Shown here piece after piece: positions 47,301 through 61,550 of a DNA stretch of 64,000 bases (its first letter is position 1; each line of letters opens with the position of its first letter). This stretch comes from Apus apus (taxonomy: Eukaryota; Chordata; Aves; Apodiformes; Apodidae), in the NCBI RefSeq assembly GCF_020740795.1, contig NC_067282.1, forward strand, positions 152,754,858 to 152,818,857. The letters run 5' to 3'. Made by a program: the position numbers and the translations under genes. The notes under the pieces were generated by a model. The model was not told where the DNA came from and did no database searches. It saw only the letters and a program-made list of their open reading frames with translations.

Positions 47301-50300
47301 CCCCCTTTCCTGTCCCTGCATTGGATCATAAAGGCAGAGGAAGGAAGTGGGGGAATTTGGTGATGGATAGATGGGGCAAGCTGGGCCAACATTCATTCCT
47401 AAAGACTGATTAGGTTTTAGGTGGGGTTAGTTGTTCTAAAATGAGCTCTTTGTACATTGTTGGAATCTGTGACCCAATCAGTGGGATGTAGCTGGAGGAG
47501 GTGGTGCTAATGAAGGCTGGTACAGCTGACAATAACTCTGGCAGAGAGGAAGGCGGAGGGGGTACTGGCTGGCACAAGAGATGTCTTCACATCTTTAGGT
47601 CAGTGTAAGGTGTCTCAAAAGGCTGGTTCACATTATCAGCCATGACTGTAGAAATAGAAGAGTGTGGCTAGCTGTTCCCCCCCGACATGTTTTTCCCTGC
47701 TGTCACCGTCACCTATCAGTTCTGCAACAAAAGGTCAGACTGCATTGCATTTATCCTGATGACAGGATGGCATCTTGTACTACAATGAAGCAATACAGTG
47801 GGATCTGAAATTTGGGGAAGGTAGGCACGTGTGGCAGTGCAATGCAAGGGGGCACACTGATGCATCTGAGGAATGCCTGCTGTTCCCCATCCTGGATATT
47901 CTTGGAAAGGTGGTGACATATCTGCAGTGCACACGTGGATGATGCTGTCATGTTCATGCTGCAGGCTGGCCTTGAGGAGCCTTGGCAGGGCTGCGTGGAA
48001 ACACAAGCCTGGGATCATGGGCAGCTCTGGGTCAGATTTAGGGTGCTTTGATGGAGTTAGGCCAATGTGTTGCTAAGACTGGGCTGTGCAGCTCAGGCCT
48101 GTGCCACAGTAGCAATGCTGTGTGGGGTGCCAGGACCAGGAGCTTGTCCCAGGGAGCAGGGCAGAGTTGCAAACACAGCTGCTGAGTTCCCCCTTCTCCT
48201 GGAGGAGGTGAAAAAAGGTGCTGCCTGCTGGAGCAGTGGTGCAGAGTGTAGGTGCCTGAATCCCTGTGAAATGGACTGGCTGCAGTTCTCAGGAAGGCAG
48301 AAACATTATTTCTTTACCTTCATTTTCTGACTTAATTCATGCTCCCTGCAGTGCAAACCCTTTACTTCCCTCAAGCTCCTCCTGAAGCACAACAGGTACC
48401 TCCTGCTCTTCAAACCTCTGAAACCCTGGAACAGGGTTGGATGTATTTTTGTGCTCAGCAACTTGCCTGGTTGAGCTGATGGGTGAGAGGGAGTGCAGCA
48501 CTGCCCTCCAAGCTTTCATCAGGCAGGCTGAGGGGAAAAGCAGCTTGAAGGGAACTGGCTGCCTTACAAAAAGTGAGGACTTGTTTTTGAGCTGTGATTT
48601 CGGAAGTGATTATTCCCTGCTTTAGGATAGCAGAACTTAACTGAACTGCTTGCTGTGGGGCCTTGGCCTTTTATACTGAGATAACCTCCCCAGCTGGATA
48701 GACAGCTTTTGATGATCTCTGTTAAGGTTCCGTTTCCCGAGCTAAGGGGAGCACCCAAGCCTGTGTCTAAATAGGCTTTATTTCAAAAAAATCAGCCGTC
48801 ACTGTGGGGTATGACTAAACTGACCTCTGCCAGCACTATTTTTCAGCCTGTAATGCACAAGCTGCAAGCAGCAGGAGACGTGAATGTGGCTGTCCAGAGG
48901 GAAGGAAGCAGTGGAGGCCACTCCTCTTTCTGGTGATCATCTATGTTTTGCATTTTATGGTAAAGTTTCTCTTCAAGGACCTGGAAGCAGCCCATTGAGC
49001 TTCTTTTAACTAGGCAAGCTCCTTACCTGTGGTAGAAAAGTCTCTCCCATTTCCCACCCAGAGCAGCTGAGGCATGGAGCAAGGCTGTGACATGCTCAGT
49101 GGCTCAGATGGAGTCTCAGCAGGAAAGCAGTGACCGGAGCACAATGCTTCCTGTACCTGCTTAGCTGCCAACTCTCTCTGAAATCCTGGAGAACATCTGG
49201 GTGTGGGTGCTGAGCCAATGGTTATGGATAACTTTCTAGACACTGCTTGGATCCCCCTGCCCTTTGCACTGCTGATATCGCCACCTCCTTGATCTGCTGC
49301 CTAGTCTATAATCCCAGCTCCTTGCTGCCTTTCCCTTGGAGTGTCTGTTTTCCCTCTCGGTGAGTAGATCCTTACAGGTTGGGTCAGGGTTAGCAAGCAG
49401 AATCAGACTTTGTCATCTTGTTAAGGCTTTGGGGTCGTTTTTGTCTCGGGGCATTGCTGCGCATGTCTTGCATGATACCAAAGCTGCAGCAAGCAGATCT
49501 GAAGCGTAGCAAAAGACTAATGCAAATTGGACCCGCTGCACAACGGCTTCAGCAACTGTGAAACCTGTGATCTAAACGCAGGTATCTGCTACGCTGACTT
49601 TATCTGCGTTAGGATCCCCTGTTTCAGGCTGCAGATACTGGAGTGGAACAGAAAGCAAGAGCATCAGCATGGCAAAGAGACATGAGAGGGAGTCTCTCTC
49701 CTCAATGCTGAGCCCTTTAAGAAAGAAGAGGAAGGTAAGCTGGAGCACTGAGATTTTAAGCTGGTTGTGCTGTGGCTGAAGAGAAAGTTATGGTAGCTCT
49801 TTCAATCTTCCTTCCTCTGGCACAAATGCTTCTAGCTGGGCAACAGGGAAAAGGAGGAGGACAGGGACCTGTGCAGACTGAGCATGTTGGGCACACACAG
49901 ATCTTGGAGGCTGGAGAAGCCGGGAAAGGTGGGGCTTTGGAAGAAGGGTTTGCCTGCATAGGGGCTGAAAGCATATGGTGCTCACTGCATGAGGAAGTCC
50001 TGTTTCTGTGGAGCTTGTAGTTGGCTCTGAGGCAGAGCAAAGAGCAGGGTAAATGAGAGTGGGGTGCTGGAGTGATCACTGTGAGCTGCACGCTGTTATT
50101 TAATGACCTCATTTCTGAGGGAAACCTCAAGGGCCCTGATAGAGAGTCAATATCTCTGGAAGGCAAAGGAGTGGGTCAGGAAAGCAGACTGAGATTCTGT
50201 CTGCTTTCAGTTCAGCATGCCCTGTATATTATTTGTGCTAGCAAAATTGTTCCTCTTTTACTGCTTCCAGAGTGTTTTTGGTTCCCTTTTCTCCTTCCCA

Positions 50301-50779
50301 CACCTGCCCCAGAGGTCCTGTCCGTCCACCTTGCTGTGCCAGTTCTGTCTAGCTGCAGCTCTCACCAGCTAACCATGATCTATGGAGATGAGATGTACCA
50401 AGCAGCCTTACTTGAAGGGGGCATGATGTGCTGCTTTTCTCCTGGGGCCACGTGAGGTCTCTGAAGAAGAGATGGGTTAAAAAAATTGCTGTTTCCCATC
50501 AGCCCTGTGTCCTGAGGTATCTCCTGTCATGCTGCTGTTTGGTGCAGTCTTGACTGTTAGCAAGTGGCTTTTTGGATCTCAGATACGTGCTATTGGCACA
50601 GAGCCTCTCTGGCCTTGAAATCCCTATCTAGCAGCAACTTTTGGAGCAAAGGTTGACCATACCTGCATTCAGCTTGGCTGGGGGTATGATGGGATTGCTT
50701 TTGCATAATTTAGCAGTCTCTTGAATTATTTATAGTGCAGTTGTGCTCTGGAACAGTCTTCTCACTGCCTGTGAGTGCT

Positions 50780-50790
50780 GGGGGGGGGGG
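50780..50790 (+). repeat. Poly(G) run, 11 nt
   Basis: An uninterrupted G11 run followed by GGAA units. Confidence 0.9.
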
Positions 50791-53700
50791 AGGGAAGGAA
50801 GGAAAGCAGAGTTTGTCAGGTATCCAGAGTCTATCACTTAGTGATGTGGGTTTCCTTTCTGCCTGTGTTTGTTCGCATGTGCCTCTGAGCAGCTGAACTA
50901 CCCTGAAAATCCAGTTCTGGATTCTGCATCACTCAGGTCTGTGGTACGGCAGAGCATCTCTGGGACTGGAGGCTGTGCAAGAGGTTCCTGAGTTTGGAAC
51001 CTTGTCTATGCAGTAAGAAGACTGTGTCAAGCCAGAGAGAGTGGGTCTGGGGCTTGGATTTGGTCTCTCACTCAGTTACAGTGCTGTGCTGTGGATTTGG
51101 GGCAGGGATCATCAGGATGGCTCTCTAAAATATTCAGATGCTTGAGAGCACTTTTCTTTTGAAGGCCCATTTTGTCCTGCCAAAGTGTTTTTTGGCTTTG
51201 GCATGACATGGTCTATTGGACTTTACAAGAGATGATCAGGACCTGAAGTCTTGAAAGATCAGGTGGTTGAGCAGCAAACTGTGCAGCTGAAATTCCCATC
51301 ATTTCTCAGTGATTAAAGCCTGAAGACCAACCATCTGAGAGCAGAGGGAGACTGGGGCAGTTTTTTTCCTGGCTCTTGAGGCACAAGAGCATTGTAAAGA
51401 TGAGCTGGGTGGGCTGAGCACCCACCCCAGCTATGTATGAGCTTTATGCCTTTTGTCCCCCTGCCTCACAGCAAGTTGCTGTACCATGCAGATGTGCTGT
51501 CCTGCTCCTGCCCTGCTTGTCCTGGTGGCTTCAACATGACTGTGCCTCCCCTTCCCACATTGCACATCCTTCTTATTCACCACCAATTTTCATGGTGTGC
51601 TTACACATGAGTTCTGTCTTCCTCCTCTCCTTCCTTTCTGACCTGGCTGTGGTCACTGACTTCTCAGAAACAGAGTTCAATATAAACATTTATGTTGCTG
51701 AAGACCTGAAAGGGAGAGGGCTGAGGGTAGACAGGGAAAGGAACTTGGCCTGTAATCAAATGATAGTGGCAGTAAACTGTTTTGCGTGGTGCACTGTTGA
51801 GCTGAGCAGAAATGCTCTGTTTATCAGCACAGTGTCAGTTTGTGGCTTTTGTATTTGGGGAAGAGTTGGCCAGACAATCACCAGATGTTCCTTGGACAAG
51901 CTATGCTGTTCCACCTGGCCCTGGCTCTCAGGTTCTTTGGCCTGAAACAAAACCCATTCTTTCATTGAATGGTTTTACCTCATCAGGGCTGTCAGCAACT
52001 GACTCAATGCAAAATTTTCTCCTCCTCCTTCTCAAGAAATACAGCAATCCAAGGGAAGAGTGTGAATACAAATGGTTCCAAAACCTGTGCAATGTCCACA
52101 ATGGCATTTGATTTCACTGAGGAAGATCGGTTGTCTCCCTCTTTCCCCACAGACTGGCTCCCAGTCCTTTCTGCTTGGTTTAATCTGGAGATCAGGGTAC
52201 TGCTTTGCCTAGTGAAAGGGAATGTTTGTACAGAAGAAGTAAACATATTGTTGAGACCCAGGCCTGCTGCAATGCCTGTAAACAAGATCCAGCCGTCTGT
52301 GGGAGGCAGGAGAGAGATTTATGTGACCCTGAGTTAAGTGCATTAGGAGGCTTTTGATTTCATTCTGGGAAAATTCCCCTTTTTGTGGTACCATATGCCT
52401 GTTACTGGCATAGAGCTGTTGCTGAAGATTTGATTCGTGTCGATTTAATCCGAGGGGCTGTGATGCTGCAATCGGAAGGATTACAGAAGCAGGGGGTTGT
52501 CTCTGCAAGCTGGAGCCAGAGGTGCTCTTGCAGAGCCCCTGAGCCTGTACCCTTTTTCCACCCCAGAGGTGGGAATCTGGGCTGATTCACTCCTGCCTTG
52601 GGGCAAGGCATTGAAGAGCTCTCTGCCTATCAGTGCTTTCTTTCCGAAAATAATAACGAAGTGAAGTGGCAGCAGGGGATCCAGACGGCACTGTGTCGAG
52701 GTCTTGCCTAAGTCTTGAAAGAGGAAATGAAGAACAAAGGCAGAAGAGGCAAATAAATAAGGGTCTGTTCTTGGTCCAAGAAAAATTCCCATGGGTTGTT
52801 GTAACATACTCGGGAAGACGTGACACTCCCAGGGCTGGAGTTAGTTTCTGAGAAATAAAAGGAAAGGGGAAAGAGGCGAGAGAATGAGGAGGGTGGGGGA
52901 TCTGGGATAGGGAGGAGAGAAAGAGGGAGAGACACCCTAGAGAAACCTCTCAGCATGGAGTCAGGTTTCTCTGGCTGTTCCTGGTGAAGAAGGGTTAATG
53001 CTCTTTGCATGGGATTGGCTGGTCACCAGACATTCAGGGAAGAGGGGCATCCGGGGGCTGCCAAGTGGGACCCCTGTGGCCTGAAAAAGGAGGGGAGGGG
53101 AGGAGGGGAAGGAAGAGGCTGGGAAGGCTCTTCCAAACAGTAATAGATCGGCTACTGTGGGAAAGTGAGAGCACTGCCAAACCCCAAGTGGTTGGTGATG
53201 GATGGGGGAGGAAGGCGGGCGGGGATGGAGAGCAAGCTCTTCTCCATGGCCACTCGGATCTCGTTGCTGTTCCATGGCTTGCCTTTATTTATTGTCTTCC
53301 TGGGGTTTAATTACTCCCCTCCTCAATCCATCTTGGAGAGCTTTTATCCCAGGGATGCACAAACAACTGCCACCCGCTTCAAAAATAGCTGGAGGCAACG
53401 TGGTTTCTGCCTGCCTGCGTGGGTCTGTGCACTCTACCCATCACCATGGCACCAAGCACTTCTTGCCTCCTTCCTTCTTTAACTGCCTCGCTCCAAGCCC
53501 GTGGGGCACCCACCTCACTTTCTTCTGGGATGTTCAACCTGCATCTTTGTGTTGCTTGGGTTGTCACCTGGTCCCCCCTAGAAAGTCTTCTCTGCTTTCC
53601 TTTGAGCAGGGTGTGTGTGCATGGCCTGGCACCTGTTTGCCATATGCTCTTCACCTATGGGCCCTCTGCTCTGAGGGTAGTCTTGATGGCCCATTTTGGT

Positions 53701-54068
53701 GGTTTTATCAGGATTTGTGACTTCTACTCCACTTGCTTGGCATACATGGACTACCTGCCAGGGTCTGCTTTGAAAACAGGGACTTGATACTGCTTCTTTC
53801 AGATTCCTCCTTGATAGGTGCTCCTTCCCTGATGCTGCTGGGAGGAGTTAGTGAGCTAACAGTAGTTGAACAGTGCTTAAAGTCCTGTAATTTTGCGCAT
53901 CGGAGGATTTATCTACATGATATCACAGTTTTGGTGAAAAGCAAACCAGTGAAATAATTTAGGAAGTTTCTGCTGGTCAGCTGCTCGTTCCCATACTTAC
54001 GCCCTTTTCTTGAAGTTTATTTTTAACCCGGTTAGTTCTGCAGCTGATTTGACTTCACAAAGCAGACT

Positions 54069-54108
54069 TTCATACAATTGACAACTTGAATTCATACAAC
54101 TGACAACT
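54069..54108 (+). repeat. 22-bp tandem duplication
   Basis: TTCATACAATTGACAACT (54069-54086) recurs at 54091-54108 with one mismatch (C for T), 22 bp apart. It is a small, probably recent tandem duplication. Confidence 0.9.
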
Positions 54109-54508
54109 GAGGGGTGGTGAGCTGTAAAGATGATGAGTGAAGGGAGAGAACCTATGAAACAACAGCCTGCGTTACCACATGCCTCTTTTATCCTTGAACA
54201 AAATAGTTTTGTCCTGTCCTTCTCTGCAAGACCCCAAGACTAGTTGGGAGTTCTTGCATACTTCTTTGATTACCCCGTGGCCTGTCTGAGGGCATGAGTG
54301 GTTTGGGGTTTTTTTTGTGTAGTTTTGTCCCTCTTTCCTTTCCAGTCCCTCATCTCACGATGGAGCATTCCTTCCCTGTAAGACACCAAAGTCAAGAAGG
54401 AAAAGAGTTAGCCGGCTCCATTTTGCACTGTTAATGACCAGTGTGCTCTTGAAGCAGTGAGCAGCAGTAGTACTGGATTTGACTTGGGAGAAAGGCCTCA
54501 CATCCTTG

Positions 54509-54524
54509 GTGTGTGTGTGTGTGT
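54509..54524 (+). repeat. (GT)8 microsatellite
   Basis: Eight uninterrupted GT units. Confidence 0.95.
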
Positions 54525-57500
54525 ACACTGAAGAGTGCACTGGATGATGCCTCAGCTCACCCCCTGATGTTCTGAGAGACCCAATCTTGGAGCCAAGTGG
54601 TGATGGAATCCCCAAGGTCATCACAGCAGTCTTCGTGGACCCAGATATTTTGAGGAGACAGTAAGTAGGCTTGAGGAAGGGTCCTTCCAGGATACCGGGC
54701 ATAAGAGAAGGAGAGGAGAGGGTGCTTTTTTTAGCAGAAAAAGTGCTGTGAAATTCAAACTGTGGCTTCTGAGGCCATCATGAGGACCAGAGTGTGCTGA
54801 GGCATCTCTGGAACCATGGAAATTCATATGGTGAGACTGGCTTTAGCTGGAGAGACGAGATTAGTTAACAAGGGAGCCCAGTGCAGCTGAAGGATACTGA
54901 GAAGAATATTTGATAAATTCTAGTCGAGTTGGAAATCCAGCTTGAAGTTTTCTTTAGCATGTAGTACTGTACCCTTGTGATGTCCAAGTACTTCTTGTAT
55001 AAAATTAAATTGCTGTCTCATAGGCCATTATTGGATTTCAGTAGAGGTTTCTAGACTTCTCTGAGCAGATCTTCTTTTAAACTGGGGGCTGGAGAATTCT
55101 ATAATTATGCTGCTATTAGGACTATGGTAGTTACAATAAGAACAGTCTGTTCAAGTAGAGGGTTTTATAATGGACTCTGAAGGTGCTGAGATGCTGGTCT
55201 GTTCTGCTAACTCTGGAAGGTCAGTCTTGAGCCAAAATCCTGTCAACAAAGACCACTTTATCTCTAGGTCCCATCTGCCCTGCAGAGAGGGTAAAGAGCT
55301 GCTTTGTCCCAGACTGTACAGCTGTGACTGGAGATGTGGAATCTTAAGATAACCACAGCTTAGTCCACCAAAGAGCAGGACAAGACACTTGAGAGTGTTG
55401 AAACAGTGAAAGCCCATGAAGGGTGTGGAGTCCAAAGGCACCGTGCTTCCAGGAGTTGCAGAGGTGACCAGTTAACAATACTTTAAAAAGCTGGAGGTTT
55501 CGTATTGTGTCTGTCTTAGTTTCTGTATGTGGCAGTAGCTACTGGCATGGAGCGCTTTGGTTTCCTACAAGAGCGTGTAGGAGAAGACATTTTTTTTCTT
55601 TTTGAGCACAGGTGCTTCTGGTCAGTTGAGGCCTAGCAAGGCCTTGCACGAAAGCCTGAGGTTTGTGGCTGACACGATGTGTATCATGTGTTTGTCCTCA
55701 GCGGGAAGGGGAAGGCCTTGGTTTCACAGCTGTGCTCTCACCCTCCCCTGGCTGATCTCACCTTAACCTTGTGTAGACTCACCCTTAGCTGTCCTTTTTT
55801 TTCTTTTTTTTTTTATTCCTTACATCCCGTTTTCTTCCTGGCTTTATGACACCTGTTAATGTTGTGTGGATGGCAACTCTGTTGAGAGTGGTCACCTTAT
55901 ATCTCTGCTCACCTCCCAGTTGAGAGGGAGGAAAGATGCTTAGGGCAAAGCTTGGATCTCCCTTAGCCTGACCTTACTTGGAGAGTAACTGTGCTGGATG
56001 GCTTGCTCCACCTGCTTGTGCTGGCAGCAGGTCAGTGGCACCTTGTGCTCAGTTGCCTTGGAGCTGCAAAGGAGACACATAGCATGAGGTATTGCTGTTT
56101 TGCATTAGTGCTGTGGGCAGCAGCTCATTGTGAAGGTCGCAGAAGAGTGTTGTGTTCCGTCCTTGAAACTCGAACAGAAGCCGAAGTGGACCTGCCTGCG
56201 TTCAAACCACCTTGTGCTGCAACTCTGCCAGAGCTTCCTGCTGACATCCTCCTAGCTTGTAGTCCCTGAAAGCACTGTGGCATCCTCCACGTGAGAGAAA
56301 TGCTGAGCCCTAGCTACCTTCTGGTACATCCTGCTTTTCTATGCTTTCCCTGCTCTCCAGCATTGTAGGATAATCTTTTCCTATCCTTAAGCAAAGTCCT
56401 GCTGACCCTGAGCCGGTCACATGTTGGTTGTAGACAAATAGTAAGTTTTATGGTTCCTTCTTACTTCCGTGGGGGTTTGCAGGACAAAACTCAAGATTTT
56501 AGTGCTTTGAAGTACTGACTGTGACACCGATGCATGTTGTGATTCCTGTGGATGGCAGGTAGTACTTCAGAAGTGTGGCACAAGTTCATATGTCTCGCTG
56601 GAGCAAAGAGAGTTCAGCCCTCAGTGTGGCGTGGGGGATGGAAGTCCTGCTGGATTTTAATCTGCTGTGTGAAAACGATTCTAATTTGAATTGCTGCTTT
56701 GTGTAGAAGTGTCTGAGTGATGGGCAAATATATTACTGCATGGGTGTTGTGGGATAACTTTAGGCAGAGGAGATGAGCATCTCTATCAGGGGAAAAATAG
56801 AAGCTTCTACTCTGACTTGCCCCCTGCAGCAGCTTTTCTCCAGTAACCATGGACGAGGTCTAGGGAGTCTTGTCCTGTGCCATAACAAGATGGAGGGTGG
56901 GGTATCATGCATCCAGCAGCCTGTTGCATGGCCTCTTGCCAGTGTCCTCCAGAAGAGAACGTTAGGACTGGTGAACTGCCAGCTCTTAGTGGTGCATATC
57001 TTTCTCTCTGGCTCCTTGAAGAATCAGGATATGATTTCTAGATGGTATAAATCAACTGGCTACATGATATAATGCCAAAGTAGAACAGTAACAGGTGCCT
57101 AGGGATCACTCATATCCATACCACTTCTAGCTTTCTTCCTTCTCTGAAAGCCCTTCCCCTGCATAGTAGAGACATAACTTCAAGCAAGGAAATATCAAAG
57201 GGATCCCTTACAAAAAGAAGCTTTTAGTTTGTCTTGCCAAGACTGGATGTTGCTGAAGTGGTTTATAACTGTGTGTTCCCTAAAGAGCTTTGTCTTAATG
57301 GAGCTGACTGTCCATACTCCTGGCTTTTTCTTCTACTTGTACATTAAAGCTTTTCTTGCTGTTGTTTTTAACCTGACAGCAACTTGATCACTCTCCCTGA
57401 GATCAAGCTGACTTTTTTTTCCCCTCCCCACTCAAAATTGTCAGAAGGGAAATATCTCTTCTTGCTGTTTTCTGTATTGCTAGTAACTGATGGCTGCTTT

Positions 57501-59401
57501 GTGACAGAGCAGTTGGGCTCTTATATGACAAGCTGAGATGTCTCTTTGACTGGTACCTCCTTTCTTATTTCCACTATACATAAATGTTCTGGATGAGGAA
57601 GGTGGGTAATAACATCTTCCTCCCCTGCTGGCCTTTGTCTCCAATTAACTACAACTCAAAGACATCTTTCACTGCAGTGCTGATCAGAGGATATAGGAAG
57701 GGATACGTGACTGATGGTTTTCAGCATCTCGGCCCACCCAAGAGTGCGTGAGTGCTCTCCACTCCCTGGCAGAGGAATCCCTGGCATGCGAGAATGGAGG
57801 TGGTTCCCAGGGAAGAGGTTTTGAAGAGGATGCAGCTTGCCTCTTTGCTTTCCTCCACTTAGCAGGAGATAGGAAACAGGTTTGTGTTCCTACCCCTTAA
57901 CGAAGGCAAAGGAGCAGTGGAAATTGCCTGCTGGGACATGTCAGTAGCATGACAGCAGAGGGTACTGCAGGGCCAGCTTGTTTTGGGAGAGCTGCAGGGG
58001 AGGGCCATGGGCACCAACCCGGCTCTCCCAGGCGCTGAGCAGCGCTCAGGCTGAGTTTTGCCGGTGGGTGAAGAGCTGCGGAGCCATGTGCTGAGCCTGA
58101 CAGATACTGATGTATGCAAATGCCGAATGAGGAAAATATGCTTTACTTCCTAAAACCACGTGTCCTGCTATGTTGACAGGACACACCACATCCCAGAAAA
58201 TGGAGCAGTTTGCATGTCAAGAGTTACGACCTTTTGTCTGGGAATTTTCTGTGGCATGCAGAGCATCACAGCTGTCTGGGAGGAAGATGGAGATCTGCCT
58301 TGTGTGACTCCTCCAGCACCTGTCCTCTGTCCTGGGCTGGCCCACAGGAAGCTGGCTGCCCTGCATTTGTGAGTCCTGTAGGAGCTGGGGTGAAACCAAC
58401 ATTACCTGGCAGCCCTTGGGAGTACCTTATGGGAGCAGCCAGCCGTTCATCTTGCCTGGGCTTCAGCAACCTGATGTCTGGAGGTAATGCCTCGGAGAAA
58501 GCACAGGACACTTGATTGGAGAAAGCTGTACTAATTTATCAGCCAGAGACATTTTCTCCTGACAGCCAGTCACTGCTAATTTAGTGCTTTCAAATTCCTT
58601 GCACCCTTCTCTTCCCCACACTTCAAGACAGAGTTAAAACTGGTGACATGCAAGGAAAAGGCACTAGATACTCCTCTACCTTGCAAATGACATGTAGTCA
58701 GGACATGATTTTAAAAAATAGCAAAATAAATACCCTGAAAGCAATGAGATGCTCTTGGGGGCTTCTGCAGCCCCTTGGTTTGCCCCCATGAAGAAGGCTT
58801 GACAGCAAGCCCCAAGATGGTCCTTTATGGCTTTGAACAGGAGAACATCCAGCCCCTTCATAGCTGGACTACCACAGAGTGGCTTCCCACCAGCTGGGTC
58901 ATGAAATGGCACATGAAGTCAGGCTGTGGAGCTGTGGCAGGTGGGTGCAGGAGGTAAGGGCCTGGGCCTGGCATGGCTTCCTGAAGATAGCTGCCATTTT
59001 CTCCTTCACAGACCATCTGACAAGATGGTGTCCTGGGGATGCCCAAAGCTAGGACCTTCCCCTTCCATTGACCTATGTTGTGGTTTGTGTTTGTTTGTTT
59101 TTTTTCCCCTCCCATGACAATACTGTAAATTCAGGCTTCCAGTGCCCCTCTTCAATGCTTGACATGGGGCTACTCCCCCTGCTGCCCAGGCACGGGGAGT
59201 GGTGTTGGTTGACAGTGGTTCTCACTAAAAAGGTGACCACAAAGTGGCCAGAAAAGTTTGTTGCCAAGCTGTCAGGTATAACTGCAGACTACCCCTCTAC
59301 CAAAGTTCCTATCAGAGCCATCTGTGGAGAGCCAGACATGTTTTTCTTTGGGTAATTGCCATCTGTCTAAATGTTTTATGGCTTTTCTCTTTAGTATTAA
59401 A

Positions 59402-61550
59402 TTCATAGAATCACAGAATGGTTTGGGTTGGAAGGAACCTTAAAGATCATCTATTTCCAACTCCTTGCATGGGGAGGGACACCTCCCACTACACCAGGTT
59501 GTTCTTTAAAGCTCCATCCAACCTGGCCTTGAACACTTCCAGGGAAGGGGCATCCACAACTCCTCTGGGCAATGTATTCCAGACTCTCACCACCTAATAT
59601 CTAATCTAAATCTACCCTCTTCCAGCTTTAAACAATTTCCCCTTATGTTATGGCTACATGTCATTATAAAAAGTCCCTCCCCAGCTTTCTTTTGGGCCTC
59701 TTCAGGTACTGGAAAGCTGCTATAACATCTCCCTGGAGCCTTCTCCAAGCTGAACAAGCCCAACTCTCTCAGCCTGTCTTCACAGGAGAGGTGCTCCAGC
59801 CCTCTGATCATTGTGGTGGCCATCCTTTGGACTCAGTCCAACAGCTCCATGTCTTTCCCATGCTGAGGATTCCAGAACTGGACAGAGTACTCCAGGTGGG
59901 GTCTCATAAGATCAGAGTAGAAGGGCAGAATCACCTCCCTTGACCCGCTGGCCACACTTCTCTTGATGCATCCCAGGACACAGTTGGCTTTCTGGGCTGC
60001 AAGTGCACATTGCTGGATCATGTTGAGCTTCTCATCAACCAACACCTTCAAGTCCTTCTCCTCAGGGCTGTTCTCAATGCATTGTCCATCCAGCCTATAT
60101 TTGTGCTTGGGACTGCCCCAACCCAGGTGCAGGACCTTGCACTTGGCCTTGTTGAACTGTATGCAGTTTACATGAGCCCACCTCTCAAGACTGTCAGGGT
60201 CCCTCTGGATGGCCTCCCTTCCCCTCTAGCATGTTAGCCACACCATACAGCTAGGTGTTATTGGCAGATTCTCTGAGGGTGCATTTGATCCCACTATCCA
60301 TGTTGCCAACAAAACTGTTAAACAGCACTGATTCCAGTACTGACCCTTGAGGAACACCACTCGTCGCTGGTCTCCACTTGGGCATTGAGCTGCATTGGGC
60401 ATTAACTGCAATTCTTTCAGCACAGCCATCCAGCCAATTCCATATCTACTGATTGGTCCATCCATCAAGTCCGTGTCTTTCCAATGTAGAGACAAGGATG
60501 TTGTGTGGGAGAGTGGCAAATGCTTTGCACAAGTCCAGGTAGATGACATAATTTGCTCTTCTCTTATCTACCAATGCTGTAGTCCTGTCATAGAAGGCCA
60601 CTACATTTGTTGGGCACAGTTCGTCCTTACTGAAACCATGTTGGCTGTCACCAGTCATCTCCTTGTCTTCATTTGCTTTAGCATGGTTTCCAGGATAATC
60701 TGCTCCATGTCCTTGCTGGGCACAGAAGTGAGACTGACTGGCCTGTAGTTCCTGGGGTCTTCTTTTTTTTCCCTTTTTAAAAGTGGGGGTTATGATTTCC
60801 CTTTTCCAGTTAGGGACAACTTTGCTGGACTGCCACAATTTCTCAAATATGATGGATAGTGGCTTAGCAACTTCATCTACCAGTTCCCTGCGGACCTGTG
60901 GATGTATCTCATCAGGGTCCATGGACTTGTTCACCTTCAGATTCCTTAGATGGTCTCAAACCTGACCTACCCCTACTGTGGATGGTTCTTCATTCTCCCA
61001 GTTCCTACTTTTACCTTCTGTGACTTGAGCAATATGGCTTGAGCACTTGGTGATGAAGACTGAGGCAAAAAAGTAGTTGAGTACCTCAGTCTTCTCCATA
61101 TCCTATGTGACCAGGTCTCTGGTTTTCCTTCTAGAGAGGACCCACATTTTTCCTACTCTTCCTTTTATCACTGACACACCCATAGAAGCTTTTTTTGTTG
61201 CCCTCGATGTCCCTGGTCAGATTTAATTCTTTCTGGGCTTTAGCTTTCCTAACCTGCTCCCTGGCTGCTCAGGCAATTTCTCTGTATTCCTCTCAGGCTG
61301 CCTGTTCTTGCTTCTTCTATCTATAGGCTTCCTTTTTATGTCTGAGTTTGTCCAGGAGCTTTTTGTTCGTCTATGCATGCCTCCTGGCATTCTTGTCTGT
61401 CTTCCTCTTTGTTGGGATGCAGCACTCCTGAGTTTGGAGGAGGTGATCCTTGAATATTGCTCAGCTTTCTTGGGCTCCTTTTCCCTCTAGGGTTTTCCCC
61501 ATGGTACTCTATCAGGCAGGTCCCTGAAGAGGCCAAGTTGTCTCCAAGTT
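59402..61550 (-). mobile_element. CR1 LINE fragment, antisense, with dead reverse transcriptase
   Basis: A 5'-truncated CR1 of about 2.1 kb in reverse orientation. Its 3' end is the tail TCATAGAATCACAGAATGG at 59404. On the minus strand the ORF2 relics run from the linker before the RT (about 61300-61100) through RT blocks (DPDEIHPQVRRELVDEVAKP near 60900; YVIYLDLCKAFATLPHNIL near 60500) to the C-terminal part ([20 protein letters not shown] near 59970). The frame is broken repeatedly. At 60251-60265 the catalytic ADDT of motif C reads ANNT and is followed by an in-frame stop, so the copy cannot encode active enzyme. Confidence 0.95.

Larger units (their letters stand above)
44351..59401 (+). 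other. MGAT3: MGAT3 5' intron, first part (inferred)
   Basis: About 15 kb between the island donor and the antisense CR1. It includes a C11 run (44647-44657), a G11 run (50780-50790), a 22-bp tandem duplication (54069-54108) and (GT)8 (54509-54524). No coding exon is supported. Additional non-coding MGAT3 5' exons may be hidden here. Confidence 0.55.

Noticed and set aside
60446-60934. A 162-residue minus-strand reverse-transcriptase-like frame as a host gene
   Set aside because: It is part of a frame-broken CR1 LINE copy.
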